A DNA stretch of 5,793 nt from Acidobacteriota bacterium (GTDB lineage Bacteria; Acidobacteriota; Terriglobia; Terriglobales; Acidobacteriaceae), in contig JAKART010000127.1 of the NCBI GenBank assembly GCA_021819255.1, positions 877-6,669 on the forward strand. Direction: 5' to 3'. The notes under the pieces were generated by a model. The model saw only the letters and a list, made by a program, of their open reading frames with translations, ran no database searches and had not been told where the DNA came from. Position numbers and translations under genes: made by a program. This document shows positions 1 to 5,793 of the stretch, in pieces (within the stretch, counting starts at the first letter, position 1; the number at the start of each line of letters is the position of its first letter).

Positions 1-1974
1 GCTTCCTTCACTAACCCGGATCTGCGGGGAGAGTTGCCCGGAGATGGCTTCAAGCCGGCGAGCCGACCCGGCGTCCGGCCCCGATGCAGCGATGGGCGTG
101 GCAATCGATTGGGAAATCTCTGCCGGTTTACGGGCGAGAGGAGACTGTATTGGATGGTTGGTGAGTAAGATTTTGCCTCCGCTGCTGCTCACGGCGGTGA
201 TCTGACGGGCTCCGAGAAGGGCATCCAGGTGGTCGAGTTGCGAAAGTTTGGCAAAGAGGTAATAGCGGGCCGGAGTCTTCCAGAGCGCCTGCATCCGGGC
301 GTCGTCAATGAAGGGGTCGGGAGCGCCTGGGGCATAGGAGCCGTAGACCATGCCGAATCTGCGGCCATTGAGCAGAAGTCCGGTTCGATTGGTGTAGAAG
401 AACACCGAGGAGTACCAGAAATAGTGGTGATCGATGATGAGCTCGCCCTGCGGAGAGCGCTCCAGGGCATACACCAAAGGGCGGGAAGAGAGGTATGGAT
501 CGAACGTGACCATGGCCAGGCGGGCAGCGTGGAAGAAGACTACCATCATCAGCGTGATGCCCAAATAAGTGACTCTGCGCGCCGGCCGCAGGGTGGTGAA
601 CACGCCAATCAGGGAGGCCGCGGCGGCCAGGGCGAGCGGGAAGCGCAGGTAAGCGAAGGAATTGAGGGTGAGGTCCTCCATATGCCCCAGGGAGAGCTTG
701 TAGACGCCGGGGTTGTAAGTAAGAGCGTTGGAGATGTCGCCGGGCGTGGGAACGTGGCGCACGGCCACCAGGATGAAGATGGCGGCGGCTGCGGCCAGGG
801 CGCAGATGACGGTGAGAACCCTTGTGCCTCCCCGGATGATCCTGCCGTCCGCAGCGACGGCTGCGCCGAGCAGGAGCGCGACGGCCGGGTAGATAGGCAT
901 GGAGTAGTATTCCTGCGTTGTTGAAAACGTGAAGAAGACCATCACAAAACCGATGAGGCAGAGCGCCAGCAGGCAGGTCTTTCCCGCACGGCTGACCGGG
1001 CGGTAGGAGAGTTTGAATGTGGCCGGGAGATAGACCGTCCAGGGGAAGAGCCAGATGAGATTGAACAGCCAGAAATAAAGGCGCGGGACGGTATCGTAGT
1101 CGCGGGGATAGCGCAGATTCAGAAAGCGCAGCAACTGCTCGTTGATAAAGAAGAACCAAAGGAAGCCGTGGTACTGGCCGGGGATGCTCTTTAGCGTGAA
1201 GCTGAAATAAGGAGGATTGCGCAGGGTAGCCAGAATATGCCAGGGCGCTGCGATGAGCAGCACCAGCAGCAGGGTGCGAAAAGGATGAAGGCGCTTCCAG
1301 GTTCGCGCGAGGAAGAGCTGGCGGGTGAGGGCCAGGTAGAGGAGTCCGGCGCCGATGGGAAAGACGACGCCAATGAGGCTCTTGAGCAGGAGTCCGCAAG
1401 CCATGCAGACGGCGATCACGGCTGTCCAGATTCCCGGCCTTGGCTCATCCTCTTCCAGCACCCGCAACATGGCCCAAAGGGAGAGGATGATGCAAAGGGT
1501 GAGCAGGGCATCGGGCAGAAGGATGCGGGTGAAGAGAAAGAGACCGATGCAAGTGGAGATGCACAGCCCGGCATAGAGGCCGGCGCGTCTTCCGAATGCC
1601 CAGAGGCCAAAGGCGCCCGTGATTAGGCACAATCCGATCACGGAAAGGGCGATCGGGATGCGCGCAGCCCAGTCGTGGGCTCCGAAGATTTTGTAGGAGA
1701 CGGCGATCGTCCAGTAGATGAGCGGAGCTTTCTCAAGAAACTTTACGCCATCCAGATGGGCGGTCGCCCAGTCTCCGGAGGTGACCATGTTGCGCGCAAT
1801 CTGAGCCTGCACGGCGTCAACGTCATCCATCAGGGATGGCGGAGAGAGGATGCAGCCGAGATAGATGACCGCGGAGCAAAGTGCAATCAGCAGGAGGATG
1901 CGGCGGCGGGTCAACCACCCATCGCCGATACCAGCCGGGAGGTCTGGCGGGTTGTTGCAGAGCTTAGTTTCCAT
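1..1974 (-). CDS. GT39/PMT_2-type membrane glycosyltransferase (C-terminus cut by window edge)
   Basis: Likely an inner-membrane GT-C enzyme that moves a sugar from a polyprenyl-phosphate carrier to an envelope acceptor; donor and acceptor cannot be read from sequence. The frame is open for 658 codons from ATG 1974 to base 1, so no stop is seen. A 25-residue cytoplasmic N-terminus ending in RRR precedes the first membrane helix (about 26-46). The first periplasmic loop has the acidic cluster D50, D51, D53 and IAR(N)MVTSGDW (59-69), then EKAPLIYW (81-88), the counterpart of the KPPLxYW motif of ArnT/PMT_2 proteins. A second acidic residue, D155, lies in RILLPDALL. Further marks are APWH (243-246), NEQLLRFL (278-285) and STTQEYYSMPIYP (352-363). 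Many hydrophobic helices run to about residue 480, followed by a soluble C-terminal part. The start overlaps the end of asnB by 64 bp; a TTG at 1914 (TTGA overlapping the asnB stop) is an alternative start. Family is confident, exact substrate unknown. Confidence 0.88.
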   Translation of the reverse strand, partial: METKLCNNPPDLPAGIGDGWLTRRRILLLIALCSAVIYLGCILSPPSLMDDVDAVQAQIARNMVTSGDWATAHLDGVKFLEKAPLIYWTIAVSYKIFGAHDWAARIPIALSVIGLCLITGAFGLWAFGRRAGLYAGLCISTCIGLFLFTRILLPDALLTLCIILSLWAMLRVLEEDEPRPGIWTAVIAVCMACGLLLKSLIGVVFPIGAGLLYLALTRQLFLARTWKRLHPFRTLLLVLLIAAPWHILATLRNPPYFSFTLKSIPGQYHGFLWFFFINEQLLRFLNLRYPRDYDTVPRLYFWLFNLIWLFPWTVYLPATFKLSYRPVSRAGKTCLLALCLIGFVMVFFTFSTTQEYYSMPIYPAVALLLGAAVAADGRIIRGGTRVLTVICALAAAAAIFILVAVRHVPTPGDISNALTYNPGVYKLSLGHMEDLTLNSFAYLRFPLALAAAASLIGVFTTLRPARRVTYLGITLMMVVFFHAARLAMVTFDPYLSSRPLVYALERSPQGELIIDHHYFWYSSVFFYTNRTGLLLNGRRFGMVYGSYAPGAPDPFIDDARMQALWKTPARYYLFAKLSQLDHLDALLGARQITAVSSSGGKILLTNHPIQSPLARKPAEISQSIATPIAASGPDAGSARRLEAISGQLSPQIRVSEGS

Positions 1975-3824
1975 TGTTTCATCCACAGGAAGAGCGTCAT
2001 GAGGCCCCAGAGATGGTAGCCAATGTTGATGCGCCGGCTCATGTGCATCCGGCTGAGCTGACGGATTCTGGCAAAAGCGAACAGGTCCGCATACTCCGCC
2101 TCGGCCTGATCGAGGGTTTCCATCCACAGATCACGGAGAACGCCGCGGAACCACTCGTGGGAGGGAATGTCGAAGCCGGTCTTCGGACGTTGCATGATGG
2201 AAGGCGGAAGATGGGGCTTCATCAACGCTTTGAGAAGGAGCTTCTGCTTGCTTCCCTTTATTTTGAAATCGGCAGGCAGGCAGGCGGCAAACTCCAGAAT
2301 GCGATGGTCAAGGAACGGAGGGCGGACTTCAATCGAGTGCGCCATGCTCATGCGATCGGACTTCACGAGGATGTCGTCCGGCAGGTAGTACTGCTGATCG
2401 AATTCCATGAAGGGGGCCAGACCGTCGCCGGGAGCCGCAGAGCGCAGTTGAGCCAGAACTTGGTGGAGAGCGCCGGGCAGCGGAACTTTGACCAACTGCG
2501 CCTTTTCCTGCTCTGAAAAACTTCCATTCCAGTATACGTGTGCCCGCTCGGGAGGGAGCAGGCTGCCGGCCAGCAGCCGCTTGATCTTGTATTCGAGACT
2601 GATCTTCTGGTTGGAGGCCGGCCATGCCGCGAGAGAGTGCAGCGCCAGCCGCAGCAGGCCTGTGGGGAGCTTGCGCAAACCTTCGGCGATGCGGTTCGCC
2701 CGGTAGGTGAGATAGCCTCCGAAGATTTCGTCGGCGCCTTCACCGCTGAAGGCCACGGTGCAGCGGGTGCGGCAGAGTTTGGAGAGAAACCAGACGGGCA
2801 AGGCTCCAGAGTCCGCGCTGGGCTCGTCGGAGTAGTAAGCAAGTTCGCGGATCGCGCCCTCGAGATCCTGCCGGGGATTCAGGTCAAATTGCTGATGTTC
2901 CGTGCCATATTGTCGAACGATCTGCGCAATGTAGGCGGATTCATCAAAACTTTGGCCCAGGAAGGAGATGGAAAAGGTGGGCAGCGGGGAGCTGGAAGCC
3001 TGTGCGGCGTAGTGCAGGATGGTGGTGGAGTCAATGCCGCCGCTCACCCAGATTCCCAGCGGCACGTCGGCCATCATGTGCTCCTGGACGGACTGGCGGA
3101 GAAGAAGGTCGAGCTGGGCTTGAGCATCTTCAAATGAGAGTGGCGCGGGCGTGGCGGGGGGGATCCGCCAGTAGCAGTGTTGACTGGCACGGCCATCGCG
3201 CCACTCGAGCCAATGGCCCGGGGGCAGCTTTTCGATACCATCCACCATGGTCCATGGAGACGGAATGTAGTTGACCGAGAGGTAGGCGTCGAGGGCTTCC
3301 AGGCTCAGGCGCCGTTCCATCTCGGGATGCGCCAGGATACCCTTGAGTTCAGAGGCAAAGTAGAGATCCTGGCCGCGCTGCGCGATGTACAGCGGCTTGA
3401 TGCCGATGCGGTCGCGAGCCAGAATCAGGGTTTGCCGCGAGTTCGACCAGAGGGCGACAGCGAACATGCCGCGCAGCTTCTCAAAGCAGCCGGTACCCCA
3501 TTCGAGGAAGGCATGGAGTACGGTTTCGGTGTCGCAATGGGTTTGAAAGCTGTGTCCGCGCGCTTCCAGGGTCTTGCGCAGCTCGTTATGGTTATAGATT
3601 TCGCCGTTGAAGACAATGACGGTATCGCGGTCTTCAGAAAAGATGGGTTGATCGCCTGTGGCGAGATCCAGGATCTTGAGACGGGCCGCTCCGAGGAAGC
3701 AGTTTGCCGACTGGAAGACACCCTGCTGATCGGGCCCGCGATGCAGCAACGTCGCGGTGGCCCTATGGATGAGGTCCGGGTCAGGGCGCCAGCTTTTCGC
3801 GGTAAATCCGACTATCCCACACAA
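1911..3824 (-). CDS. asnB: asparagine synthase (glutamine-hydrolysing), AsnB family
   Basis: Transfers the amide nitrogen of glutamine to aspartate (or a related carboxylate) in the cytoplasm, using ATP. The product is 637 aa, the usual size of this class. I chose TTG 3824 as start because it gives M-C2-GIVGF, with Cys2 as the N-terminal nucleophile, and because a GAGGT Shine-Dalgarno lies 7 nt upstream. The glutaminase domain (about 2-200) shows HRGPD (28-32), R48-L49, NGE (73-75), D98 and RDRIGIKPLY (137-146). The synthetase domain (about 230-600) shows the PP-loop SGGIDS (261-266), SGEGADEIFGGY (360-371) and DDILVKSDRMSM (483-494) before EVRPPFLDH (499-507). All these key residues are intact, so an active enzyme is expected. 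It is the first gene of a two-gene unit with the overlapping glycosyltransferase. Homologues sit both in amino-acid metabolism and in exopolysaccharide loci, where they amidate sugars or peptides; the neighbour slightly favours the latter. Confidence 0.95.
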   Translation of the reverse strand: MCGIVGFTAKSWRPDPDLIHRATATLLHRGPDQQGVFQSANCFLGAARLKILDLATGDQPIFSEDRDTVIVFNGEIYNHNELRKTLEARGHSFQTHCDTETVLHAFLEWGTGCFEKLRGMFAVALWSNSRQTLILARDRIGIKPLYIAQRGQDLYFASELKGILAHPEMERRLSLEALDAYLSVNYIPSPWTMVDGIEKLPPGHWLEWRDGRASQHCYWRIPPATPAPLSFEDAQAQLDLLLRQSVQEHMMADVPLGIWVSGGIDSTTILHYAAQASSSPLPTFSISFLGQSFDESAYIAQIVRQYGTEHQQFDLNPRQDLEGAIRELAYYSDEPSADSGALPVWFLSKLCRTRCTVAFSGEGADEIFGGYLTYRANRIAEGLRKLPTGLLRLALHSLAAWPASNQKISLEYKIKRLLAGSLLPPERAHVYWNGSFSEQEKAQLVKVPLPGALHQVLAQLRSAAPGDGLAPFMEFDQQYYLPDDILVKSDRMSMAHSIEVRPPFLDHRILEFAACLPADFKIKGSKQKLLLKALMKPHLPPSIMQRPKTGFDIPSHEWFRGVLRDLWMETLDQAEAEYADLFAFARIRQLSRMHMSRRINIGYHLWGLMTLFLWMKQWKLSSATTRQTSRLVSAMGG

Positions 3825-3831
3825 AGGCTTT

Positions 3832-3836
3832 ACCTC
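3832..3836 (-). promoter_or_regulatory. ribosome binding site that fixes the TTG start of asnB
   Basis: On the minus strand GAGGT lies 7 nt before TTG 3824. The frame can be extended upstream to an ATG at 3932, but that would bury the catalytic cysteine behind 37 residues with no family resemblance. The site therefore decides in favour of the TTG start. Confidence 0.7.
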
Positions 3837-3873
3837 TAAGAAACACGGCCACTTTCGGAGGAAATTTCTTTGT

Positions 3874-3903
3874 AGTCTACCTTGGCCGGCTTTGGACAGT
3901 AAA
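3874..3903 (-). promoter_or_regulatory. candidate promoter for the asnB-glycosyltransferase operon
   Basis: Minus-strand TTTACT (3903-3898, 4 of 6 to TTGACA) and TAGACT (3879-3874, 4 of 6 to TATAAT) are separated by 18 nt. Transcription would begin near 3867 and give a leader of roughly 43 nt before the TTG start. Matches are moderate and this was found by eye only; position in the divergent gap is the main support. Confidence 0.3.
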
Positions 3904-4050
3904 GACGAGCGCGAACCTGCTGCGCGGCGCATGGGTAAGTGTCTTCGATTGCGGAGGAGGGTGTTTCAATCGCAGGGCGACAGGAGCTGCCGGATCGCGG
4001 AGGATCCGACTCTGCGATTCAGGAGGGCGACCGCCGGCTTGCTGCCATCC

Positions 4051-4158
4051 CGGCCTCGCTCTTGGCCTCGCTTCCGGTCTCGCTTCCGGCCTCGCTCTTG
4101 GCCTCGCTTCCGGTCTCGCCTCTGGCTTCGCTTCCGGTCTCGTTCCCGGCCTCGCTCT
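4051..4158. repeat. 12-bp tandem repeat, nine units, with 36-bp higher order
   Basis: Nine consecutive 12-mers follow the plus-strand consensus YGGYCTCGCTYY. Calling CGGCCTCGCTCT A, TGGCCTCGCTTC B and CGGTCTCGCTTC C, the order is A-B-C-A-B-C'-B'-C''-A, so an older 36-bp unit (ABC) seems to have been duplicated and one A lost. The first 33 bases of A-B-C recur as the next 33 bases exactly. Differences between units are all transitions; on the minus strand every variable column is A or G. The array ends sharply after 4158. Read on the minus strand in one frame it gives nine [E/R/G]-A-R-P tetrapeptides. It may have arisen by replication slippage; no function is evident. Confidence 0.9.
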
Positions 4159-4188
4159 GGACCACGCCGCTGCTCTCATCACCGGAAC

Positions 4189-4218
4189 TTGACCGCGCGA
4201 CTCGGATCGCCCCATTCT
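4189..4218 (+). promoter_or_regulatory. candidate promoter for the quinone oxidoreductase gene
   Basis: TTGACC (4189-4194, 5 of 6 to the -35 consensus) is followed after 18 nt by CATTCT (4213-4218, only 3 of 6 to the -10). A transcript would start near 4225 and carry a leader of about 120 nt containing the 4296-4326 hairpins. The -10 is poor, so this is a weak call made by eye. Confidence 0.22.
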
Positions 4219-4295
4219 GGCCTGTCCCCGCTGCCGATATCCCTTAGGCGATGGACCGCGTCGTGCGCTATTGTTCTTCGGGAGATGGTTTGAGG

Positions 4296-4326
4296 CATCC
4301 GGTTGCCCGGACTTCGCTACCGGGTG
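4296..4326 (+). other. hairpin in the presumed leader of the quinone oxidoreductase
   Basis: CATCCGGT (4296-4303) can pair with ACCGGGTG (4319-4326) as 8 pairs with one G-U and a 15-nt loop. A competing smaller stem, CCCGG (4306-4310) with CCGGG (4320-4324), uses part of the same 3' arm. The structure ends 7 nt before the AGGG ribosome site. No known RNA family is recognised, and such pairing can occur by chance at this GC content. Confidence 0.35.
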
Positions 4327-4345
4327 ATCGAGCAGGGTGGAGACG

Positions 4346-5314
4346 ATGAAAGCCATACAAATACGGAAGACCGGCGGCCCCGAGGCGATGCAACTGGTGG
4401 ACCTTCCTGTGCCCAGCCCGGCAGCGGGGCAGGTCCTGGTCAAGATCGAAGTCTCGGGTGTGAACTTTATCGACGTCTATCTAAGGGAGGGGCGATATCC
4501 GGCGGAGCTGCCCTTCGTCCCCGGGCAGGAGGCAGCCGGCACCGTGGCCGAGTTGGGTCCGGGGGTGAGCGGTTTTGCTGTGGGCGACCGAGTGGCCTGG
4601 AATGGGAATCGGGGGACGTATGCCGAGTTTGCCTGCGCGCCGGCCGAGCAGCTTCTGAAGGTGCCCACAGGCATGAGCAGCGTTCAGGCGGCTGCCTGCC
4701 TGTTGCAGGGGCTGACGGCGCACTATCTGGCTCACGATACCCATGCCATCCAGGCTGGAGAGACGGTGCTGGTCCACGCCGGGGCCGGCGGCGTGGGGTT
4801 GCTCCTGACCCAGATGGCCAAGCGGCTGGGAGCGCGTGTGCTGACCACGGTCTCCTCCCAGCAAAAGGCGGAGCTGTCGCTGGCGGCCGGCGCAGACAAG
4901 GTCATCCTTTACACCGTGGAGAGCTTTGCGGAGGAGGTCAAGCGGCAGACGGATGGCGATGGCCTGCCGGTGGTGTATGACTCGGTGGGAAAGACAACCT
5001 TTGAGGATTCGTTGAAGTGCCTTCGGCCGCGCGGCCTGCTGGTGCTCTTTGGAGCCTCCAGCGGAGCTGTTCCGGCCCTGGATCCGATCCGGCTGATGGC
5101 GGGCTCGCTCTATTTGACCCGTCCGACGCTGAAGGACTATGTTCGCACCCGGGGTGAGTTGGAACGGCGAGCCGCGGATGTCTTTGGATGGATGTCCGGC
5201 GGTGCGCTGAACGTGCGGGTGGGGGCGACCTATCGGCTTGCGGAGGCCCGCCAGGCACATATCGATCTCACCGGAAGGAAGACCTCCGGCAAGGTATTGC
5301 TGATGATTCCCTAA
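4346..5314 (+). CDS. qor: NADPH:quinone oxidoreductase, zeta-crystallin/QOR type
   Basis: Cytoplasmic zinc-free medium-chain reductase that passes electrons from NADPH to quinones or related enones. The product is 322 aa, close to E. coli Qor (327 aa). The N-terminal GroES-like domain carries GVNFIDVYLREGRYP (38-52) and GQEAAGTV (60-67). The Rossmann domain carries the nucleotide loop HAGAGGVG (144-151), then TVSSQQK (168-174), whose Lys probably meets the NADPH phosphate. VVYDSVG, GASSGAVPALDP and GSLYLTRPTLKDY follow in the same order as in E. coli Qor. The structural-zinc cysteine cluster of alcohol dehydrogenases is absent, as expected for this subfamily. ATG 4346 gives MKAIQI, the family's usual beginning, with AGGG 8 nt upstream; a GTG three codons earlier is less likely. 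It stands alone, divergent from asnB and not obviously linked to the riboswitch downstream. Confidence 0.95.
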   Translation: MKAIQIRKTGGPEAMQLVDLPVPSPAAGQVLVKIEVSGVNFIDVYLREGRYPAELPFVPGQEAAGTVAELGPGVSGFAVGDRVAWNGNRGTYAEFACAPAEQLLKVPTGMSSVQAAACLLQGLTAHYLAHDTHAIQAGETVLVHAGAGGVGLLLTQMAKRLGARVLTTVSSQQKAELSLAAGADKVILYTVESFAEEVKRQTDGDGLPVVYDSVGKTTFEDSLKCLRPRGLLVLFGASSGAVPALDPIRLMAGSLYLTRPTLKDYVRTRGELERRAADVFGWMSGGALNVRVGATYRLAEARQAHIDLTGRKTSGKVLLMIP

Positions 5315-5554
5315 GGCGCCGGCGAAGATAGAGATCTGCGGCGGTCGAAGGTCGGCTGGGATGGAGATTTCCTCATGCCATGCCGTAGACTGAAGTCAAA
5401 GCTAGGCCATCGGAAACCTCTCCAGACCTCCGCCTGGGTTGCCGCCTCTTTTGGGGTGGCGCCGAGCCAGAGGTTGCGATCGTGAGAGAGAGCGGCCCTG
5501 GTTTTGCTGTGGAAGCAGCTTGCCTGATGTTTCTGCATTGCCGGCAACCTGAGC
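5315..5554. other. intergenic stretch between qor and the riboswitch, no gene seen
   Basis: About 240 bp with no reading frame that shows a family motif or a good ribosome site. No hairpin plus T-run follows the qor stop directly. A small stem, GCCGCC (5441-5446) with GGTGGC (5455-5460), is not followed by T residues. No clear promoter for the riboswitch transcript could be picked out by eye; it must lie here or the RNA is read through from qor. Confidence 0.5.
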
Positions 5555-5559
5555 AATGC
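5535..5559 (+). terminator. possible intrinsic terminator hairpin upstream of the riboswitch
   Basis: GCATTGC (5535-5541) and GCAATGC (5553-5559) form a perfect 7-bp stem with an 11-nt loop, followed at 5561 by the T-rich run TTGATTTTATT. It could end transcription coming from qor. The stem is short and the T-run interrupted. The same bases include the perfect palindrome TTGCCGGCAA (5539-5548) and may instead contribute to the base stem of the B12 aptamer. Confidence 0.3.
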
Positions 5560-5793
5560 GTTGATTTTATTCCGCTAGCGCAAAGGAATGTTCGGGAAGC
5601 GCGGTGAAACTCCGCCACTGCCCCGCAACTGTGATGCGCGCACCTTGTCCACACCGCACGCTTGTCGGCGGCATGTGGGCAAGGTGAGGCCGGCCCAGAG
5701 ACCCCCACTGATCGTCCAACGGACACTGGGAAGGGTGGATCTCTTGAAGTCAAGGGCCGACCTTGAAATCGCGCCAGTCAGGAGACCGGTTCC
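5555..5793 (+). ncRNA. cobalamin (B12) riboswitch aptamer, reaching the window's right edge
   Basis: The RNA element binds a cobalamin and controls the gene that follows, usually switching it off when B12 is plentiful. Conserved parts appear in order. A P2-like stem ATTCC (5569-5573)/GGAAT (5585-5589) is followed by GGGAA (5594-5598) and the small stem GCGG-TGAAACT-CCGC (5601-5615). Next comes the core CTGCCCCGCAACTGTGA (5618-5634), close to the family's CTGCCCCCGCAACTGTAA but one C shorter. A long peripheral hairpin at 5641-5686 has 13 pairs with one G-U. CCCACTG (5704-5710) pairs into TGGGAAGG (5727-5734) around GTCC-AAC-GGAC. The B12 box AGTCAGGAGACC lies at 5776-5787. The left edge is approximate; GGCAACC (5543-5549) could pair with GGTTCC (5788-5793) as P1. 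The expression platform and regulated gene are outside the window. Confidence 0.93.

Larger units (their letters stand above)
3825..4345. other. divergent intergenic region without a convincing gene
   Basis: This stretch of about 520 bp separates asnB (leftward) from the quinone oxidoreductase (rightward). Several reading frames stay open across it, on both strands, but this is explained by the 12-bp repeat in its centre (a multiple of three, free of stops in all frames) and by high GC. None has a family motif, and the plus-strand GTG at 3939 has no Shine-Dalgarno. What I see is a weak asnB promoter at the left, the tandem repeat at 4051-4158, a weak rightward promoter at 4189-4218 and leader hairpins at 4296-4326. 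Confidence 0.6.

Noticed and set aside
229..924. A 231-codon plus-strand frame antisense to the glycosyltransferase
   Set aside because: It is rich in Gly, Glu, Asp and Arg with no family motif, and is a codon-bias shadow of the real minus-strand gene.
305..1399. A 364-codon minus-strand frame inside the glycosyltransferase region
   Set aside because: It has Pro/Arg/His-rich composition without membrane helices, while the overlapping frame gives a coherent GT39-type membrane protein over its whole length.
3177..3839. A 220-codon plus-strand frame opposite the asnB N-terminal half
   Set aside because: It lies opposite the conserved glutaminase domain and shows no motif or ribosome site; a shadow.
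4051..4158. CRISPR array
   Set aside because: The units are directly adjacent 12-mers with no spacers, and there is no cas gene.
3939..4247. Plus-strand GTG frame of 102 codons crossing the tandem repeat (PASL/LASL peptides)
   Set aside because: No Shine-Dalgarno; the open frame is a consequence of a stop-free 12-bp repeat, and unit differences change amino acids in this frame.
4481..5260. A 259-codon minus-strand frame opposite qor
   Set aside because: The plus strand encodes a complete, well-matched quinone oxidoreductase; the antisense frame has no recognisable domain.
5373..5753. A 126-codon minus-strand frame across the riboswitch
   Set aside because: It starts inside the B12 aptamer on the opposite strand, has no motif, and is explained by the RNA element.

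Overview
The window reads as a GC-rich (about 60%) chromosomal segment of a free-living bacterium. The minus-strand glycosyltransferase carries the phrasing MDDVDAVQAQIAR ... EKAPLIYW ... STTQEYYSMPIYP, which I associate with the GT39/PMT_2 proteins that are abundant in Acidobacteriota (Terriglobia type). That assignment is inference from family resemblance, not a search result.

Left part (1-3824, minus strand): a two-gene operon read right to left. First comes a glutamine-hydrolysing asparagine synthetase (asnB type, 637 aa). Its correct start is a TTG codon that places the catalytic cysteine at position 2. It overlaps by 64 bp a large membrane glycosyltransferase of the GT-C fold, whose frame is still open at base 1, so that gene is incomplete here. 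The pairing of an AsnB-type amidotransferase with a lipid-linked-sugar glycosyltransferase suggests cell-envelope glycan or polysaccharide work, but housekeeping asparagine synthesis is equally possible.

Middle (3825-4345): a divergent intergenic region of about 520 bp with no convincing gene. It holds a weak asnB promoter candidate, a clean 12-bp tandem repeat of nine units (108 bp) with a 36-bp higher-order order, and a possible promoter plus leader hairpins for the next gene.

Right part (4346-5793, plus strand): a complete NADPH:quinone oxidoreductase of the zeta-crystallin/QOR type (322 aa), then about 240 bp without a gene, then a cobalamin (B12) riboswitch aptamer reaching the right edge. 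The B12 box lies at 5776-5787, so the expression platform and the regulated gene lie just outside the window; a B12 uptake receptor or B12-related enzyme would be expected there.

No rRNA, tRNA, CRISPR array, insertion sequence or phage gene was seen. I did not find a clearly new multi-gene system. The least explained items are the intergenic repeat, the glycosyltransferase C-terminal extension and the hairpins just upstream of the riboswitch.
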